This document shows positions 49,457 through 57,804 of a stretch of 64,000 nt of DNA, piece after piece (positions within the stretch are counted from its first letter, which is position 1; every line of letters begins with the position of its first letter). Source of the stretch: Fusobacterium ulcerans. GTDB taxonomy: Bacteria > Fusobacteriota > Fusobacteriia > Fusobacteriales > Fusobacteriaceae. The stretch spans positions 1,256,282 through 1,320,281 of the forward strand of contig NZ_CP028105.1 of assembly GCF_003019675.1 (NCBI RefSeq). The letters run 5' to 3'. The position numbers and the translations under genes were made by a program. Under the pieces are notes generated by a model that was not told the DNA's origin, ran no database searches, and worked only from the letters and a program-made list of their open reading frames with translations.

Positions 49457-50239
49457 CTACCACCCAGTTACCAATAAATTATTAGCTGCTTTCTTACTGC
49501 ATTTTTGATATTTTGAGTAAGCTAATGCACCTCTTTCTCTTATCTTTTCATTATCCTCATTATTTAAATATCCATTTATTGCATCATGTATAGTATAAGC
49601 TTCTGGAGCCATTCGCCCTGTTGTCCACAATAAGGGATTAACATTTGCTGACTTTAAATGTTTAGGAAAATAAAGTTTGCTGTAACATGCAAGTGTAATA
49701 ACATCTCTTTTTTTCTTATCTTTATTTATATACTTATTTCTAATATTAAAATCCATAAGTCCATTATGACCAATATATGATATTAACTCTGCATTTCCAT
49801 CTGTTCCAATAGTTTTATCATTTATTTTGATTTTACTTTTGGTTATTCCAGAACTGGCACTTAAAAAATCTTTTGTACATTCTTTTATATATTTTCCATC
49901 ATAGGCATCTGCAATTATATAGTAATTTTTTGTTTTATGTTTAAATATAACCCTTTCTAAAATCACTGAGTCTGATTTTTCTGTTTTTAGAAGTTTCCAT
50001 TCTTTGCTTCTTTTAAAATATGTTTTTATTCCATAAGCACAGCCCCAGTAAAGATTATTTTCTGGATCCTGTCCATTTCCTATTTTCTCTGGAACTTTTA
50101 CTATCCCCTGATTTTTATTATCACAAAGAGCTACAAATATATGTATTGTTTTAACTTCTTTATCTATTTCCTGACTGTTTATTTTTAAATTAAAGCTGCA
50201 AAATATCAGAAAAATAAAGAGTATTTTAATCTTTTTCAT
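49457..50239 (-). CDS. Secreted protein with caspase-like (clan CD) GH...AC motifs
   Basis: A 260-residue protein with a Sec signal (residues 1-22, KINS-QE). I recognise the sequence as a conserved bacterial hypothetical family rather than a named enzyme. Two motifs stand out: LISYIGHNGLMDF, a hydrophobic strand ending in Gly-His, and KRDVITLACYSKLYF, a strand ending in Ala-Cys. This spacing and context recall the His-Gly and Cys catalytic motifs of caspase/gingipain-type (clan CD) peptidases. PLLWTTGRMAPEAYTIHDAI follows, and the end is KKAANNLLVTGW. No experimental function is known to me. The start at 50239 has GAGGAA 5 bases before; a TTG at 50266 is less likely. It is the third gene of the ada/ogt operon. 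Confidence 0.65.
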   Translation of the reverse strand: MKKIKILFIFLIFCSFNLKINSQEIDKEVKTIHIFVALCDNKNQGIVKVPEKIGNGQDPENNLYWGCAYGIKTYFKRSKEWKLLKTEKSDSVILERVIFKHKTKNYYIIADAYDGKYIKECTKDFLSASSGITKSKIKINDKTIGTDGNAELISYIGHNGLMDFNIRNKYINKDKKKRDVITLACYSKLYFPKHLKSANVNPLLWTTGRMAPEAYTIHDAINGYLNNEDNEKIRERGALAYSKYQKCSKKAANNLLVTGW

Positions 50240-50262
50240 AGTTTCCTCATTTCTTGATATTT

Positions 50263-50802
50263 TCAAAGTGCTGTCCCTTTAGTAGGAACAAAAAAGTGTG
50301 ATGTATCAACCTTTTCAAGTTCTAATAATTTAATCTTTTTATCAATCCCACCAGCATATCCTGTTAAACTTCCATTTTTACCTACAACACGATGACATGG
50401 TATAATGATAGAAATAGGATTATGCCCCACTGCCCCTCCAACTGCCTGACTGGACATTCTTTCTTTTCCCATTTTCTTAGTTGCCTTCTCTGCTATTTCT
50501 CCATAAGTTATAGTTTTTCCATAAGGAATTTCAGATAAAATATCCCATATAATTTTTCTGAATTCTCCTCCTTTAGGAGATAAGGGAATTTCCGAAATAT
50601 TTGGTTCTTCTCCATTGAAATATCTATCCAACCACTTCTTTGTAATATTAAATACTGGAAGTTGTGAATTATCTGCTATATTTTCTTTGATAGTAGCAGC
50701 ATAATATTTTTGTTCCTCAAACCATAATCCAATAAGATTATTCCCATCACTTGCTAATAAAATTTTTCCTAAAGGCGATATATAATTCGTTGAATAGTAC
50801 AT
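50263..50802 (-). CDS. ogt: Methylated-DNA-protein cysteine methyltransferase
   Basis: A 179-residue O6-alkylguanine-DNA alkyltransferase. The N-terminal domain starts MYYSTNYISPLGKILLASDG; the catalytic domain carries IPYGKTITYGEIA, the HTH-like segment MSSQAVGGAVGHNP, and the active-site IPCHRVVGKNGSLTGYAGG (Cys of PCHR accepts the alkyl group), with the Glu and Tyr of the family. The suicide repair is in the cytosol. It is 17 bases downstream of the Ada/AlkA fusion gene, so the two form an alkylation-damage operon. Very secure. Confidence 0.95.
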   Translation of the reverse strand: MYYSTNYISPLGKILLASDGNNLIGLWFEEQKYYAATIKENIADNSQLPVFNITKKWLDRYFNGEEPNISEIPLSPKGGEFRKIIWDILSEIPYGKTITYGEIAEKATKKMGKERMSSQAVGGAVGHNPISIIIPCHRVVGKNGSLTGYAGGIDKKIKLLELEKVDTSHFFVPTKGTAL

Positions 50803-50819
50803 TTTTCCTCCTCATTCCC

Positions 50820-52280
50820 TCATAATGAATTCCATAAATTAACCACTGCATAACTTCTCCAAGGACGCCATGCTTCTGCTAAAGTCAATATTTCTTTTGG
50901 AGTATATGATGGCAGTGCTTTTTTTACTCCATAATCTGTCTCTAAAAATGCATCAGTCAATCCCATAGCACGCATAGCAATATATTGTGCTGTCCAGTTT
51001 CCTATTCCTGAAATCTTCATCAATTTTTTTATTTCCTCTTCTGGATGAATACAAAAATTAAAATCTATCTCCTTATTTACAAATGCTGAAGCAAGTTCTA
51101 AAATTGTTTTTGCTCTTGTTTTAATTATTCCTAATTCTCCAAGAGAATCAGTAATTTTATCTTTCAACTTATAAATATCCTCTGGTTCTGGAAAAATATG
51201 AGTCAATCCTTCTATTCCAGTTTCAATAGTTACACCAAATTTTTCTGTAATTCTTGCTGCCAGTGTTTTTGCTGCCTTTATAGTAATTTGCTGCCCTAAA
51301 ACTGCTCTCACTGACATTTCAAAAGGATCGAAACATCCAGGAACACGAATGCCTAAGGTACAGATATTAGGCTGTATATTATTCATTTTCATCAGTCCTT
51401 CATATACTGCATATGGATCACAGGATAAATCAAATAAATTCCTAACTTTAGCTAGTACTTGTGACAGCACAGGTAGAAGTTCAGCTGGCATTGTAACTGC
51501 TATAGTATTTTTCTCTGGTTGATTTTCTGCCTGTATCCAGCTGTATATATGTTTTTCTCCATTTAGAAAATGTACAGTGCGATAATATTTTCCCTCTTTT
51601 ACTGTTTCAACTCCAGGAATAGCACGTAAAGCAAGAAAATTTAATATATGTTCCCATTGATAAGGAGGGCGATATCCTAATGCTAAAGTTATTTCATCTG
51701 TTTGTTTCTTTTTATTTCCTCCTTGTTTTCGTAAGGCTGTAGGCACAAGCTTATATTGTTTTTTAAAGACATCATTAAAACGTCTTAAACTACCGAAGCC
51801 AGAAGATATTGCAACTTCAAGAACCGACAAATTTGTATCAGTAAGCAGACTTTTTGCAAGAAGCAGCCTACAGGTTTGTAAATATTGTGTTGGTGTCACA
51901 TTATATTCTGTTGCAAATGCCCTCCGAAGATGACGAGATGTACATCCAAGATGACTGGCAGTTTCCTCTATACTGTCTCCATTTCCACATTCTTTTTCTA
52001 ATGTTTTTACTGCTCGCTGTAAAAGAGAAGCTGTTGCATCTGTAACAGAAGTTCCTGGTGCAAGCTCAGGTCTGCATATCAGACATGGACGATATCCCGC
52101 CTGTTCTGCTTCTGCTGCTGTTGAATAAAAAGTACAATTTTCAAACTTTGGCATTTTTGCTCTACATACTGGACGGCAATATACCTTTGTAGATGATACG
52201 CCTACAAAAAAACGTCCATCAAACCTGACATCTTTTGCTTTAAATGCCATATACCATGCATATTTTTTATCTTTCAGCAT
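50820..52280 (-). CDS. Ada (regulator)-AlkA (3-methyladenine DNA glycosylase) fusion protein
   Basis: A 486-residue fusion. Residues 1-80 form the Ada zinc/methyl-acceptor domain with four Cys in YCRPVC and RPCLIC. Residues 85-190 are an AraC-type HTH (ETASHLGCTSRHLRRAFATEYNVTPTQYLQTCRLLLAKSLL). Residues 205-486 form an AlkA-type glycosylase: an N-terminal domain (ALGYRPPYQWEHILNFLALRAIPGVE), FDPFEMSVRAVLGQQITIKAA, HhH motif MKISGIGNWTAQYIAMRAMG and catalytic Asp in ETDYGVKKAL. Thus it senses methyl phosphotriesters, activates transcription and excises alkylated bases. The Ada C-terminal methyltransferase is absent and is supplied by the separate ogt gene. The start is ATG at 52280 with GGAGG 7 bases upstream. 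Confidence 0.95.
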   Translation of the reverse strand: MLKDKKYAWYMAFKAKDVRFDGRFFVGVSSTKVYCRPVCRAKMPKFENCTFYSTAAEAEQAGYRPCLICRPELAPGTSVTDATASLLQRAVKTLEKECGNGDSIEETASHLGCTSRHLRRAFATEYNVTPTQYLQTCRLLLAKSLLTDTNLSVLEVAISSGFGSLRRFNDVFKKQYKLVPTALRKQGGNKKKQTDEITLALGYRPPYQWEHILNFLALRAIPGVETVKEGKYYRTVHFLNGEKHIYSWIQAENQPEKNTIAVTMPAELLPVLSQVLAKVRNLFDLSCDPYAVYEGLMKMNNIQPNICTLGIRVPGCFDPFEMSVRAVLGQQITIKAAKTLAARITEKFGVTIETGIEGLTHIFPEPEDIYKLKDKITDSLGELGIIKTRAKTILELASAFVNKEIDFNFCIHPEEEIKKLMKISGIGNWTAQYIAMRAMGLTDAFLETDYGVKKALPSYTPKEILTLAEAWRPWRSYAVVNLWNSL

Positions 52281-52503
52281 CACTTCACCTCCTTTTTTAT
52301 AATTATATCATTCTTTCCTAAAAAAAATCAGCTGTTTTCGGACATGAATTTTTTATACTTTAAATTTTATTTAGTTATTTCTAGTAATAAAGATATATTA
52401 TAATTTTTTTTATTCTTAGTTTTAAAATAAGCTCTGACATATTCAAGTCATAATTATCTGTTATTATTACTGCATAAAGAAAAAACTTATAGGAGTGATA
52501 AAT

Positions 52504-52863
52504 ATGAAAAAATTAGCTGTTGTTGGAGTTATGTTATTGGCTTTAGGAGCTACTTCATTTGCAAGAGGACATAAAAATTGGAATGATTCTGATGGAAGAA
52601 TGCATAATTTTGGAAATAGTTCTTGTCAAACATCTTCAAATCATATGAATTTTAAAAGAAGTCCTGAATTTGAAAAAAGCAGTATTCTTATTGAAGAAAA
52701 AAGATTAGAAATAAAAAAAGAACTGCTTAAAGACAGTCCTGACTGGAATAAAGTTGAAAAACTTAACACAGAAATAAGTACTGAAAGAGGAAAAATGAGA
52801 ACTGCTGGAATGAAAGCCAGATTTGAATATAATAAAACTCTTCCTAATCAAAATCAATTATAA
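52504..52863 (+). CDS. Small secreted Spy/CpxP-like protein
   Basis: A 119-residue exported protein with a clean Sec signal (residues 1-21, cut near TSFA-RG). The mature part is His/Asn/Ser-rich (GHKNWNDSDGRMHNFGNSSCQTSSNHMN) and then one long charged helix (EKSSILIEEKRLEIKKELLKDSPDWNKVEKLNTEISTERGKMRTAGMKARFEYNK), resembling periplasmic Spy/CpxP-type helix segments, with the D-W-x-K-V-E spacing of those proteins. A chaperone or metal-stress role is possible; one Cys is present. The ATG at 52504 is preferred (AGGAG 8 bases upstream) over a GTG at 52495. Confidence 0.75.
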   Translation: MKKLAVVGVMLLALGATSFARGHKNWNDSDGRMHNFGNSSCQTSSNHMNFKRSPEFEKSSILIEEKRLEIKKELLKDSPDWNKVEKLNTEISTERGKMRTAGMKARFEYNKTLPNQNQL

Positions 52864-52869
52864 AAATAT

Positions 52870-52910
52870 AAAAGCAGAAATTTCGTACTATACACAAAAT
52901 TTCTGCTTTT
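52870..52910 (+). terminator. Terminator after the Spy/CpxP-like gene
   Basis: AAAAGCAGAAATTT and AAATTTCTGCTTTT pair perfectly (14 bp) with a 13-base loop, followed by T's. Confidence 0.9.
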
Positions 52911-53028
52911 TATTAATTTTTTATTCAATATTTCTATTTTAAACTTTATATTAATATATTTTTAAAATTTTAATTTTTTCAATAAAATACTACTTCTTTA
53001 ATGTAAAATTTATTAGTCCAGAAAATAT

Positions 53029-53499
53029 TTAATTAACTATTTTATTAATAAAATCAATTTCAGTTCTAACTTCTGCATGAGGGTCATTCCATAATCCTTT
53101 TGTTAAAGAAATACGCAATAAACATGTATTTGAATCTTCATCATTATTTGCTTCATTATACCAAGCAGCAAATATTTCTCTCAGCTTTGTCATCATTTCT
53201 ACATTTTTTTCATCACATACCCAGCCTAAGTTTTCTCCAATACCATCAGCTGTAAAGTTTTCTACAATGACACAAATGGCTACTTCAGGATTTTTTAATA
53301 ATTCCAACATCTTATTTGAAGTTGCATAAGTAACAATATAAAAAGCTCCATCTTCATAGTATGCATCTACAATACGAGAAGCAGGTTTACTTCTTCCATC
53401 AATTCCTGTTTCTAACGAAATAGTAGAAAGAGTTATTAATCCATCTTTATTCCCTACTTGCTTCTCTAATAATTTCATAGCTTCCTCATATTTATTCAT
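53029..53499 (-). CDS. Pyridoxamine 5'-phosphate oxidase-like (PPOX) flavin-binding protein
   Basis: A 156-residue FMN-binding split-barrel protein of the PPOX superfamily: GLITLSTISLETGIDGRSKPASRIVDAYYEDGAFYIVTYATSNKMLELLKNPEVAICV carries the flavin-binding strands. It could be a general-stress or flavin-binding protein, or heme-utilisation HutZ-like given the nearby hutX, but HutZ is a longer protein and the two are separated by terminator and promoter. AGGAGGGGG lies before the ATG at 53499; a longer frame to 53562 begins in the first bases of the transcript and has no ribosome site. Confidence 0.85.
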   Translation of the reverse strand: MNKYEEAMKLLEKQVGNKDGLITLSTISLETGIDGRSKPASRIVDAYYEDGAFYIVTYATSNKMLELLKNPEVAICVIVENFTADGIGENLGWVCDEKNVEMMTKLREIFAAWYNEANNDEDSNTCLLRISLTKGLWNDPHAEVRTEIDFINKIVN

Positions 53500-53584
53500 T
53501 TTTCCCCCTCCTAAAATTGATTTATAATTTACTTTGTCTTGATTGTTCTTTACCACCTCCATCTAATTATATATAATTATAATT

Positions 53585-53613
53585 AGAATAACACGTTTTT
53601 TTTATTTTTACAA
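53585..53613 (-). promoter_or_regulatory. Promoter of the PPOX gene
   Basis: Minus strand TTGTAA (53608-53613), 17-base spacer, TATTCT (53585-53590). AT-rich dyads TTATATATAA lie just downstream. Confidence 0.6.
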
Positions 53614-53721
53614 CTATTACTTTTTAATTCAAACACATTTTTCAAAAATATTATACTTTATTAGTTATAAAAAAACAAATAAAGGCAATAACCATTAAAT
53701 AACTATTCTTGATTATTATAT

Positions 53722-53769
53722 AAAAAAATGAATCTGAACTACCATATTTCATCCAATAGTTTAGATTCA
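53722..53769 (-). terminator. Terminator after the FMN_bind-like gene
   Basis: Minus strand TGAATCTAAACTA pairs with TAGTTCAGATTCA (one A-C mismatch), followed by seven T. Confidence 0.8.
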
Positions 53770-53785
53770 TTTCAATTAATTTATT

Positions 53786-54178
53786 TTAATCAGGTTTATA
53801 TACTCCACTATTTACAGCATTCTGCATTGCAGCCCTTATTTTAGTACCTCTTACAGAAGCTCCTGCCACTTCTATCTCCTCTGGTTTATAAAGTTTTTCT
53901 AAAACCTCTTTCAGTTTTTTTCCTTCTGTAAATTTTAGAATATTTTCATATTTTTCTTTTTGATCAGCTACTGATTTTTCCTTCAAATAATCTGTTCCTT
54001 TATATGCAAGTGTTCTATACTTAGGATTCTTCACAGTATCATCTTTTAAATTAAACTGCACTTCAACCTGTGTTTCCTGTCCTGATACAAATACTCCTCT
54101 ATAAAGTCCATCTCTAAATTCTGCACTATATGAAATAATACTGCTCATTATTGTAAGTATTAATAAACTTTTTCTCAT
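53786..54178 (-). CDS. Secreted FMN_bind-like protein
   Basis: A 130-residue exported protein (Sec signal to about residue 19, SYSA-EF). The mature part opens FRDGLYRGVFVSGQETQVEVQFNLKDDTVKN, the start of an FMN-binding domain, and closes EVAGASVRGTKIRAAMQNAVNSG, where FMN_bind proteins have S-G-A-T for covalent FMN. Here that reads A-G-A-S, so attachment to Ser is possible but the site may be inactive. It lies 27 bases after hutX in the same operon. A link between heme handling and extracellular flavin is inference. Confidence 0.75.
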   Translation of the reverse strand: MRKSLLILTIMSSIISYSAEFRDGLYRGVFVSGQETQVEVQFNLKDDTVKNPKYRTLAYKGTDYLKEKSVADQKEKYENILKFTEGKKLKEVLEKLYKPEEIEVAGASVRGTKIRAAMQNAVNSGVYKPD

Positions 54179-54205
54179 TATGCCACCTCCAAGTTGTTTT
54201 ATTAA

Positions 54206-54682
54206 TTATAGTTTATTAAAGCTTTCTAAACATTCTTTTATAAGCTCTTTCTTTTCATCTCTAGGAACATAAATGGCAAATATCTCTTTCTCATCTTCTC
54301 CATAAAATTTAATTGAACAGCTTTTTCTTCCATACATCATATCTTCTACAACAAATATTTCTTTTATCTTAGAAGCTGATAAATGTCCACCTATTGAAGA
54401 GGTTTCATCATGAAAATTTAAAAATCCATGAGAATAGAACCCCTTTGGAAATTTATCTTTTATTTCTAAAACAAAACTAGGTGTTACAACTAATAAAAAT
54501 ACTTTTTCCCAACTTCTTAATATATCAAAAAGTTCATCTAGTTTTGATACATCATATTTTCTTACAGTTGGTGCTGGTGCCTGTCTCAATACTTCTATAA
54601 ATGATATCCCCAAGTCTTTAGAAATTTTGGCTAAAGATACTCCTTCTTCAGTTTTCAATATTTCTTCAATTTTTTCTCTCAT
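54206..54682 (-). CDS. hutX: Heme utilisation carrier HutX-like protein
   Basis: A 158-residue protein matching HutX/HuvX (PF06228): N-terminal helix-turn (MREKIEEILKTEEGVSLAKISKDLGISFIEVLRQAPAP), a central strand set (WEKVFLLVVTPSFVLEIKDKFPKGFYSHGFLNFHD), and GGHLSASKIKEIFVVEDMMYGRKSCSIKFY. HutX is the cytosolic heme-binding partner of the heme-degrading flavoprotein HutZ, transferring heme to it. Here hutX is in an operon with an FMN_bind-like exported protein, and a PPOX-fold protein is encoded further downstream under its own promoter. AGGAGG lies 5 bases before the ATG. Confidence 0.9.
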   Translation of the reverse strand: MREKIEEILKTEEGVSLAKISKDLGISFIEVLRQAPAPTVRKYDVSKLDELFDILRSWEKVFLLVVTPSFVLEIKDKFPKGFYSHGFLNFHDETSSIGGHLSASKIKEIFVVEDMMYGRKSCSIKFYGEDEKEIFAIYVPRDEKKELIKECLESFNKL

Positions 54683-54717
54683 AAATTCCTCCTAGTATAA
54701 TTTGATTATAGAAATAT

Positions 54718-54746
54718 ATTATAATACAAATATCTTTATAATCCAA
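54718..54746 (-). promoter_or_regulatory. Promoter of the hutX operon
   Basis: Minus strand TTGGAT (54741-54746), 17-base spacer, consensus TATAAT (54718-54723). No Fur-box is evident; AT-rich dyads between the -10 and the ATG are not classifiable. Confidence 0.65.
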
Positions 54747-54767
54747 TCTTTTTTTGAAAATTTACGA

Positions 54768-55565
54768 TTAATTATTTTTAATATTAAAAAGCTGCATCTG
54801 TTCATCTTTCTCTATTTCTTTAAGTATTATTGAAGACTTCTTTCCTCTATAATTTAATCCTGATTTTTCTGCCTGTTCCTTTTGTAATTTTTTAGGTATA
54901 TGATATTTTTTTCCATTTTTTATAAAATATTCTCCTGTTTCAAAAAAATTAAAAGTTGTATCATATAAGCTACACTGTTCATAAAGATTTTTTATCCAAT
55001 CATAGTCACAAGACCTGGCTCCAGCATAATTTTCTCCACTAGCACTTACATCATTTATTATCCCAGTTTTTAGATATTTTTCTATATTTATACTTCCTAA
55101 AATAGGAGCTGCTACCACTCCTTTATATTTAAAAGGAAGTTCCAAAAGAATAGGTATCCTCTCATCTGCTCTTTTTTGATTTTCCACTGTAACATTGATA
55201 CATACATTGTCCCACCCCTCTCCCCAGTCAGATGGAAGGGCCTCTTCTATTCGTTCAGGTCTTTTTGTAAGTATCCAGAAAATCACATCAGTTCGGATCC
55301 TAATCATATCCCATATCTCTTTTCTCCATTCATCAGCTTCCTCAAGAAAAAAATCTGAAGTCATACATGTATAGAGAAGAGTTCCTTTCTTTATCTTATA
55401 GTTTCCTTTTCTATCTTTTTTCAAGGGAAAGTTAAAATTATTTTTTACTTTATATATTACATCGCTCCTCTGTCCTCTCTGAGCATCCAGATAGTACATA
55501 TAGCAGTTTAAGCAACCTTCACTTTTCTTATAACAGCCATGCCAGGGATTCCATATTTCACTCAT
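54768..55565 (-). CDS. DUF5131 (phage Gp37/Gp68-like) protein
   Basis: A 265-residue protein of the DUF5131/Gp37Gp68 family, which is related to radical SAM-type folds. The N-terminal motif WNPWHGCYKKSEGCLNCYMY gives three Cys (C-x7-C-x2-C) that could hold a cluster. KGTLLYTCMTSDFFLEEADEWRKEIW, IFWILTKRPER and NVTVENQKRADERI follow, all conserved in this family, then PILGSI and SGENYAGARSCDYDWI. The reaction is unknown. Members are found in phages as well as in chromosomes. It is a single gene with a GGAG 6 bases before the ATG. Confidence 0.88.
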   Translation of the reverse strand: MSEIWNPWHGCYKKSEGCLNCYMYYLDAQRGQRSDVIYKVKNNFNFPLKKDRKGNYKIKKGTLLYTCMTSDFFLEEADEWRKEIWDMIRIRTDVIFWILTKRPERIEEALPSDWGEGWDNVCINVTVENQKRADERIPILLELPFKYKGVVAAPILGSINIEKYLKTGIINDVSASGENYAGARSCDYDWIKNLYEQCSLYDTTFNFFETGEYFIKNGKKYHIPKKLQKEQAEKSGLNYRGKKSSIILKEIEKDEQMQLFNIKNN

Positions 55566-55810
55566 TTTTTCTCCTGTATAAAATTTTTCTCTTCTTTATC
55601 TGCATAATAACATTTTTATTCTTTGATTTCAAATTTATATCTTTGAACTTCACATTTTAGTTATAAATCTAATCTATGTTAAAAAGATAAAAATTTAAAT
55701 TATTGCAAAAATAGCATATTATTTAATTGATAAAAAAGTTTTATAAAGAGAAAAGTTTCTATTATCTTTAAACTGATGTAGCTGATATTGAAAAAAATCT
55801 TCATTTTTTA

Positions 55811-56845
55811 TTACATACTTCTACAGTATTGTAAATATAGTTCTTTAATTTTGTCAACAACATAGTCTGGCTTAATTAACGAATAACAATCTTTATAACT
55901 TAGAAGATGACACTCTGGATAAATGTCTCTAGGTTCTACACCTTGATGTTTTTTACTTGGATTAGCCAGCCACTCTTTTTTACTGCTTTTAGAACTAAAG
56001 ATAGCAAAACTTGGAATATCTAAACTTTGGGCTATATGTCTTGGCCCACCTTCGTTTCCAAAAAATATGTCACAATTTGAGATAAGCATTGCTAGTTCTC
56101 TTATTGAAGCAGTTTCTATATTTGAAAAGATATTTTTGCTGTCAGCTAATCTAGAATGAAAGTTTTTGGCAAACTCTTTCTCTGATGGAGAATAAAATAA
56201 TATAATTTGTGGATTCAGTTCTTCTATTACTTTTTTAATAACACATTCCATTTTATTAAGAGGATAAACTTTTTCTGAACGCCTTGAATTTATAGCACAT
56301 ATAAAGATTGGATTAGAAAAATTTATTCCTGATTCTTCCATTTTTTTTCTCATATATTCCTTTTCTTTTTCCTCTATCTGGATTACATAATTATTATCAT
56401 ATAAAATTTTATAATTTTCTGCTAATGGATCCAGCATTTTTAAAAATTTATCAACTTTATCTTTTGAATCAATAGGTTCAGAAATTTTATGAGTATATGT
56501 AAAACCTCTATACATTTTTCTTCTCCCTATTCTATATTTACTTTTTAAAGAAAACAAAGTAAAAAATTCACTTTTGGGAGTAGACATTATATCTATTATT
56601 ATGTCATATTTTTTTCTTGTTACTTTCCATACTTTGATTATATATTTAAAAAAGTTTTTCTGTTCTTCTTTAGTTATTGAAATAACATTATCAATATATG
56701 GATGATTTTTAAATAAAGGAGCAATATGCTCATATACTACATAATCAATTTCAGCATCAGGAAAACTCTTTTTAAGGGTGTTACATATAACTGAACTTAA
56801 AACAGCATCTCCTATTTGTTTAAAACGTATTATAAGTATTTTCAT
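55811..56845 (-). CDS. Glycosyltransferase family 9 (LPS heptosyltransferase-like)
   Basis: A 344-residue GT-B glycosyltransferase of family 9. The N-terminus MKILIIRFKQIGDAVLSSVICNTLKK has the GD-(A/V)-L motif, followed by FPDAEIDYVVYEHIAPLFKNHPYIDNVI. The C-terminal NDP-sugar site has SNCDIFFGNEGGPRHIAQSLDIPSFAIF (with the GPRHIA motif). Such enzymes add heptose or related sugars to lipid A-core in the inner leaflet. It overlaps the end of the VirK/YbjX-like gene by 26 bases, with its ribosome site inside that gene. Operon: barrel, VirK-like, GT9. The sugar is not predictable. Confidence 0.9.
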   Translation of the reverse strand: MKILIIRFKQIGDAVLSSVICNTLKKSFPDAEIDYVVYEHIAPLFKNHPYIDNVISITKEEQKNFFKYIIKVWKVTRKKYDIIIDIMSTPKSEFFTLFSLKSKYRIGRRKMYRGFTYTHKISEPIDSKDKVDKFLKMLDPLAENYKILYDNNYVIQIEEKEKEYMRKKMEESGINFSNPIFICAINSRRSEKVYPLNKMECVIKKVIEELNPQIILFYSPSEKEFAKNFHSRLADSKNIFSNIETASIRELAMLISNCDIFFGNEGGPRHIAQSLDIPSFAIFSSKSSKKEWLANPSKKHQGVEPRDIYPECHLLSYKDCYSLIKPDYVVDKIKELYLQYCRSM

Positions 56846-57773
56846 TATCTTCTCCTTTAAATTTATTCAAAATATCTCTTTCAATATTGTCAAGAAGCCT
56901 ATATCTTTTTTGATATTGATTTCTTTTTTTACTTGGTATTTCTTCCAGAGATTTTCTTTTTATAGATTCAGTAAAATACCACAGTTTATTTTTTTCTTGA
57001 AAAGCATTTAATGATTTCCAAAACGAATCATAATCAGAGAGAATTTTTCTTCTTGAAGTATATCTTTCAGATGTATATATATGAGTAAAATTACCTGTTG
57101 CTGCTTTCATAAAATTAGTTTTTAGAGTTTTCTCTAAAAAACAAAGAACTTCAAATAAAAGCTTTTTAGGAAATAAACCATACATATTTTTAGTACAGTT
57201 TTTTATATATTCTTCATTCAGTTCTTTTGAAGCTCCTTGTAATCCCCCAATCAAGATTGTCTTTTTCTCTTTCTGTTTTATAATACCAAAAGTTAGAGTT
57301 CCAATTATATTTTCATATGAATCTGCTAATTTTATATTAATTTCTCCTTCTTTATCAAAATTGGTATATATACAAAGGTATATTTTAAAGAAAGAGTCAT
57401 CTTTGACAGAAAAACTACTTAACAAAAGTTTTCCTTTTTCATATAATTCATGGCTCAATTTAGCAGGAAAAAAATCATCTATAAAATTATAACTTTCTAT
57501 AATACTCTCTGCTTTTTCATGTGAATTTAGACCTTTAATCAAATATGGGCGATGCACCTTACTAACCAACATTGGATAATTAAAAATATTATCTTTTAAT
57601 TCTTTATGCTTTAGTATAAATTCTCCTACTTTCAAAGAAGAAGGAAGATAAACTATTGTCCTAAAAATAAATTTTATTTGCTTTTTTAATGTATTTATCT
57701 CCCCCTTACCTTTTCCATTTTTTATAATATTAAAATATAGCTGTAATATTTGTATAGTAAAACTAAGCTGCAA
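56820..57773 (-). CDS. VirK/YbjX family protein (DUF535)
   Basis: A 317-residue protein matching DUF535 (VirK/YbjX): HRPYLIKGLNSHEKAESIIESYNFI, GTLTFGIIKQKEKKTILIGGLQGA, LFGLFPKKLLFEVLCFLEK-like segment, FTHIYTSERYTSRRKILSDYDSFW. Family members are linked to envelope integrity and to virulence, including peptide resistance, but their reaction is unknown. The start is TTG with GGAGGAG 5 bases upstream. It sits between the barrel gene (31-base gap) and the GT9 gene (26-base overlap), suggesting a joint role in outer-surface glycan or lipid A modification. Confidence 0.85.
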   Translation of the reverse strand: MQLSFTIQILQLYFNIIKNGKGKGEINTLKKQIKFIFRTIVYLPSSLKVGEFILKHKELKDNIFNYPMLVSKVHRPYLIKGLNSHEKAESIIESYNFIDDFFPAKLSHELYEKGKLLLSSFSVKDDSFFKIYLCIYTNFDKEGEINIKLADSYENIIGTLTFGIIKQKEKKTILIGGLQGASKELNEEYIKNCTKNMYGLFPKKLLFEVLCFLEKTLKTNFMKAATGNFTHIYTSERYTSRRKILSDYDSFWKSLNAFQEKNKLWYFTESIKRKSLEEIPSKKRNQYQKRYRLLDNIERDILNKFKGEDNENTYNTF

Positions 57774-57804
57774 CTCTTCTCCTCCATCTATTTATTTATA
57801 AAAG

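Noticed and set aside
53029-53499. HutZ identity for the PPOX protein
   Set aside because: It is near hutX, but it is separated by a terminator and has its own promoter, and I see no HutZ-specific feature; left as a general PPOX protein.
53500-53562. N-terminal extension of the PPOX gene
   Set aside because: It starts at the very beginning of the predicted transcript without a ribosome site; AGGAGGGGG precedes the ATG at 53499.
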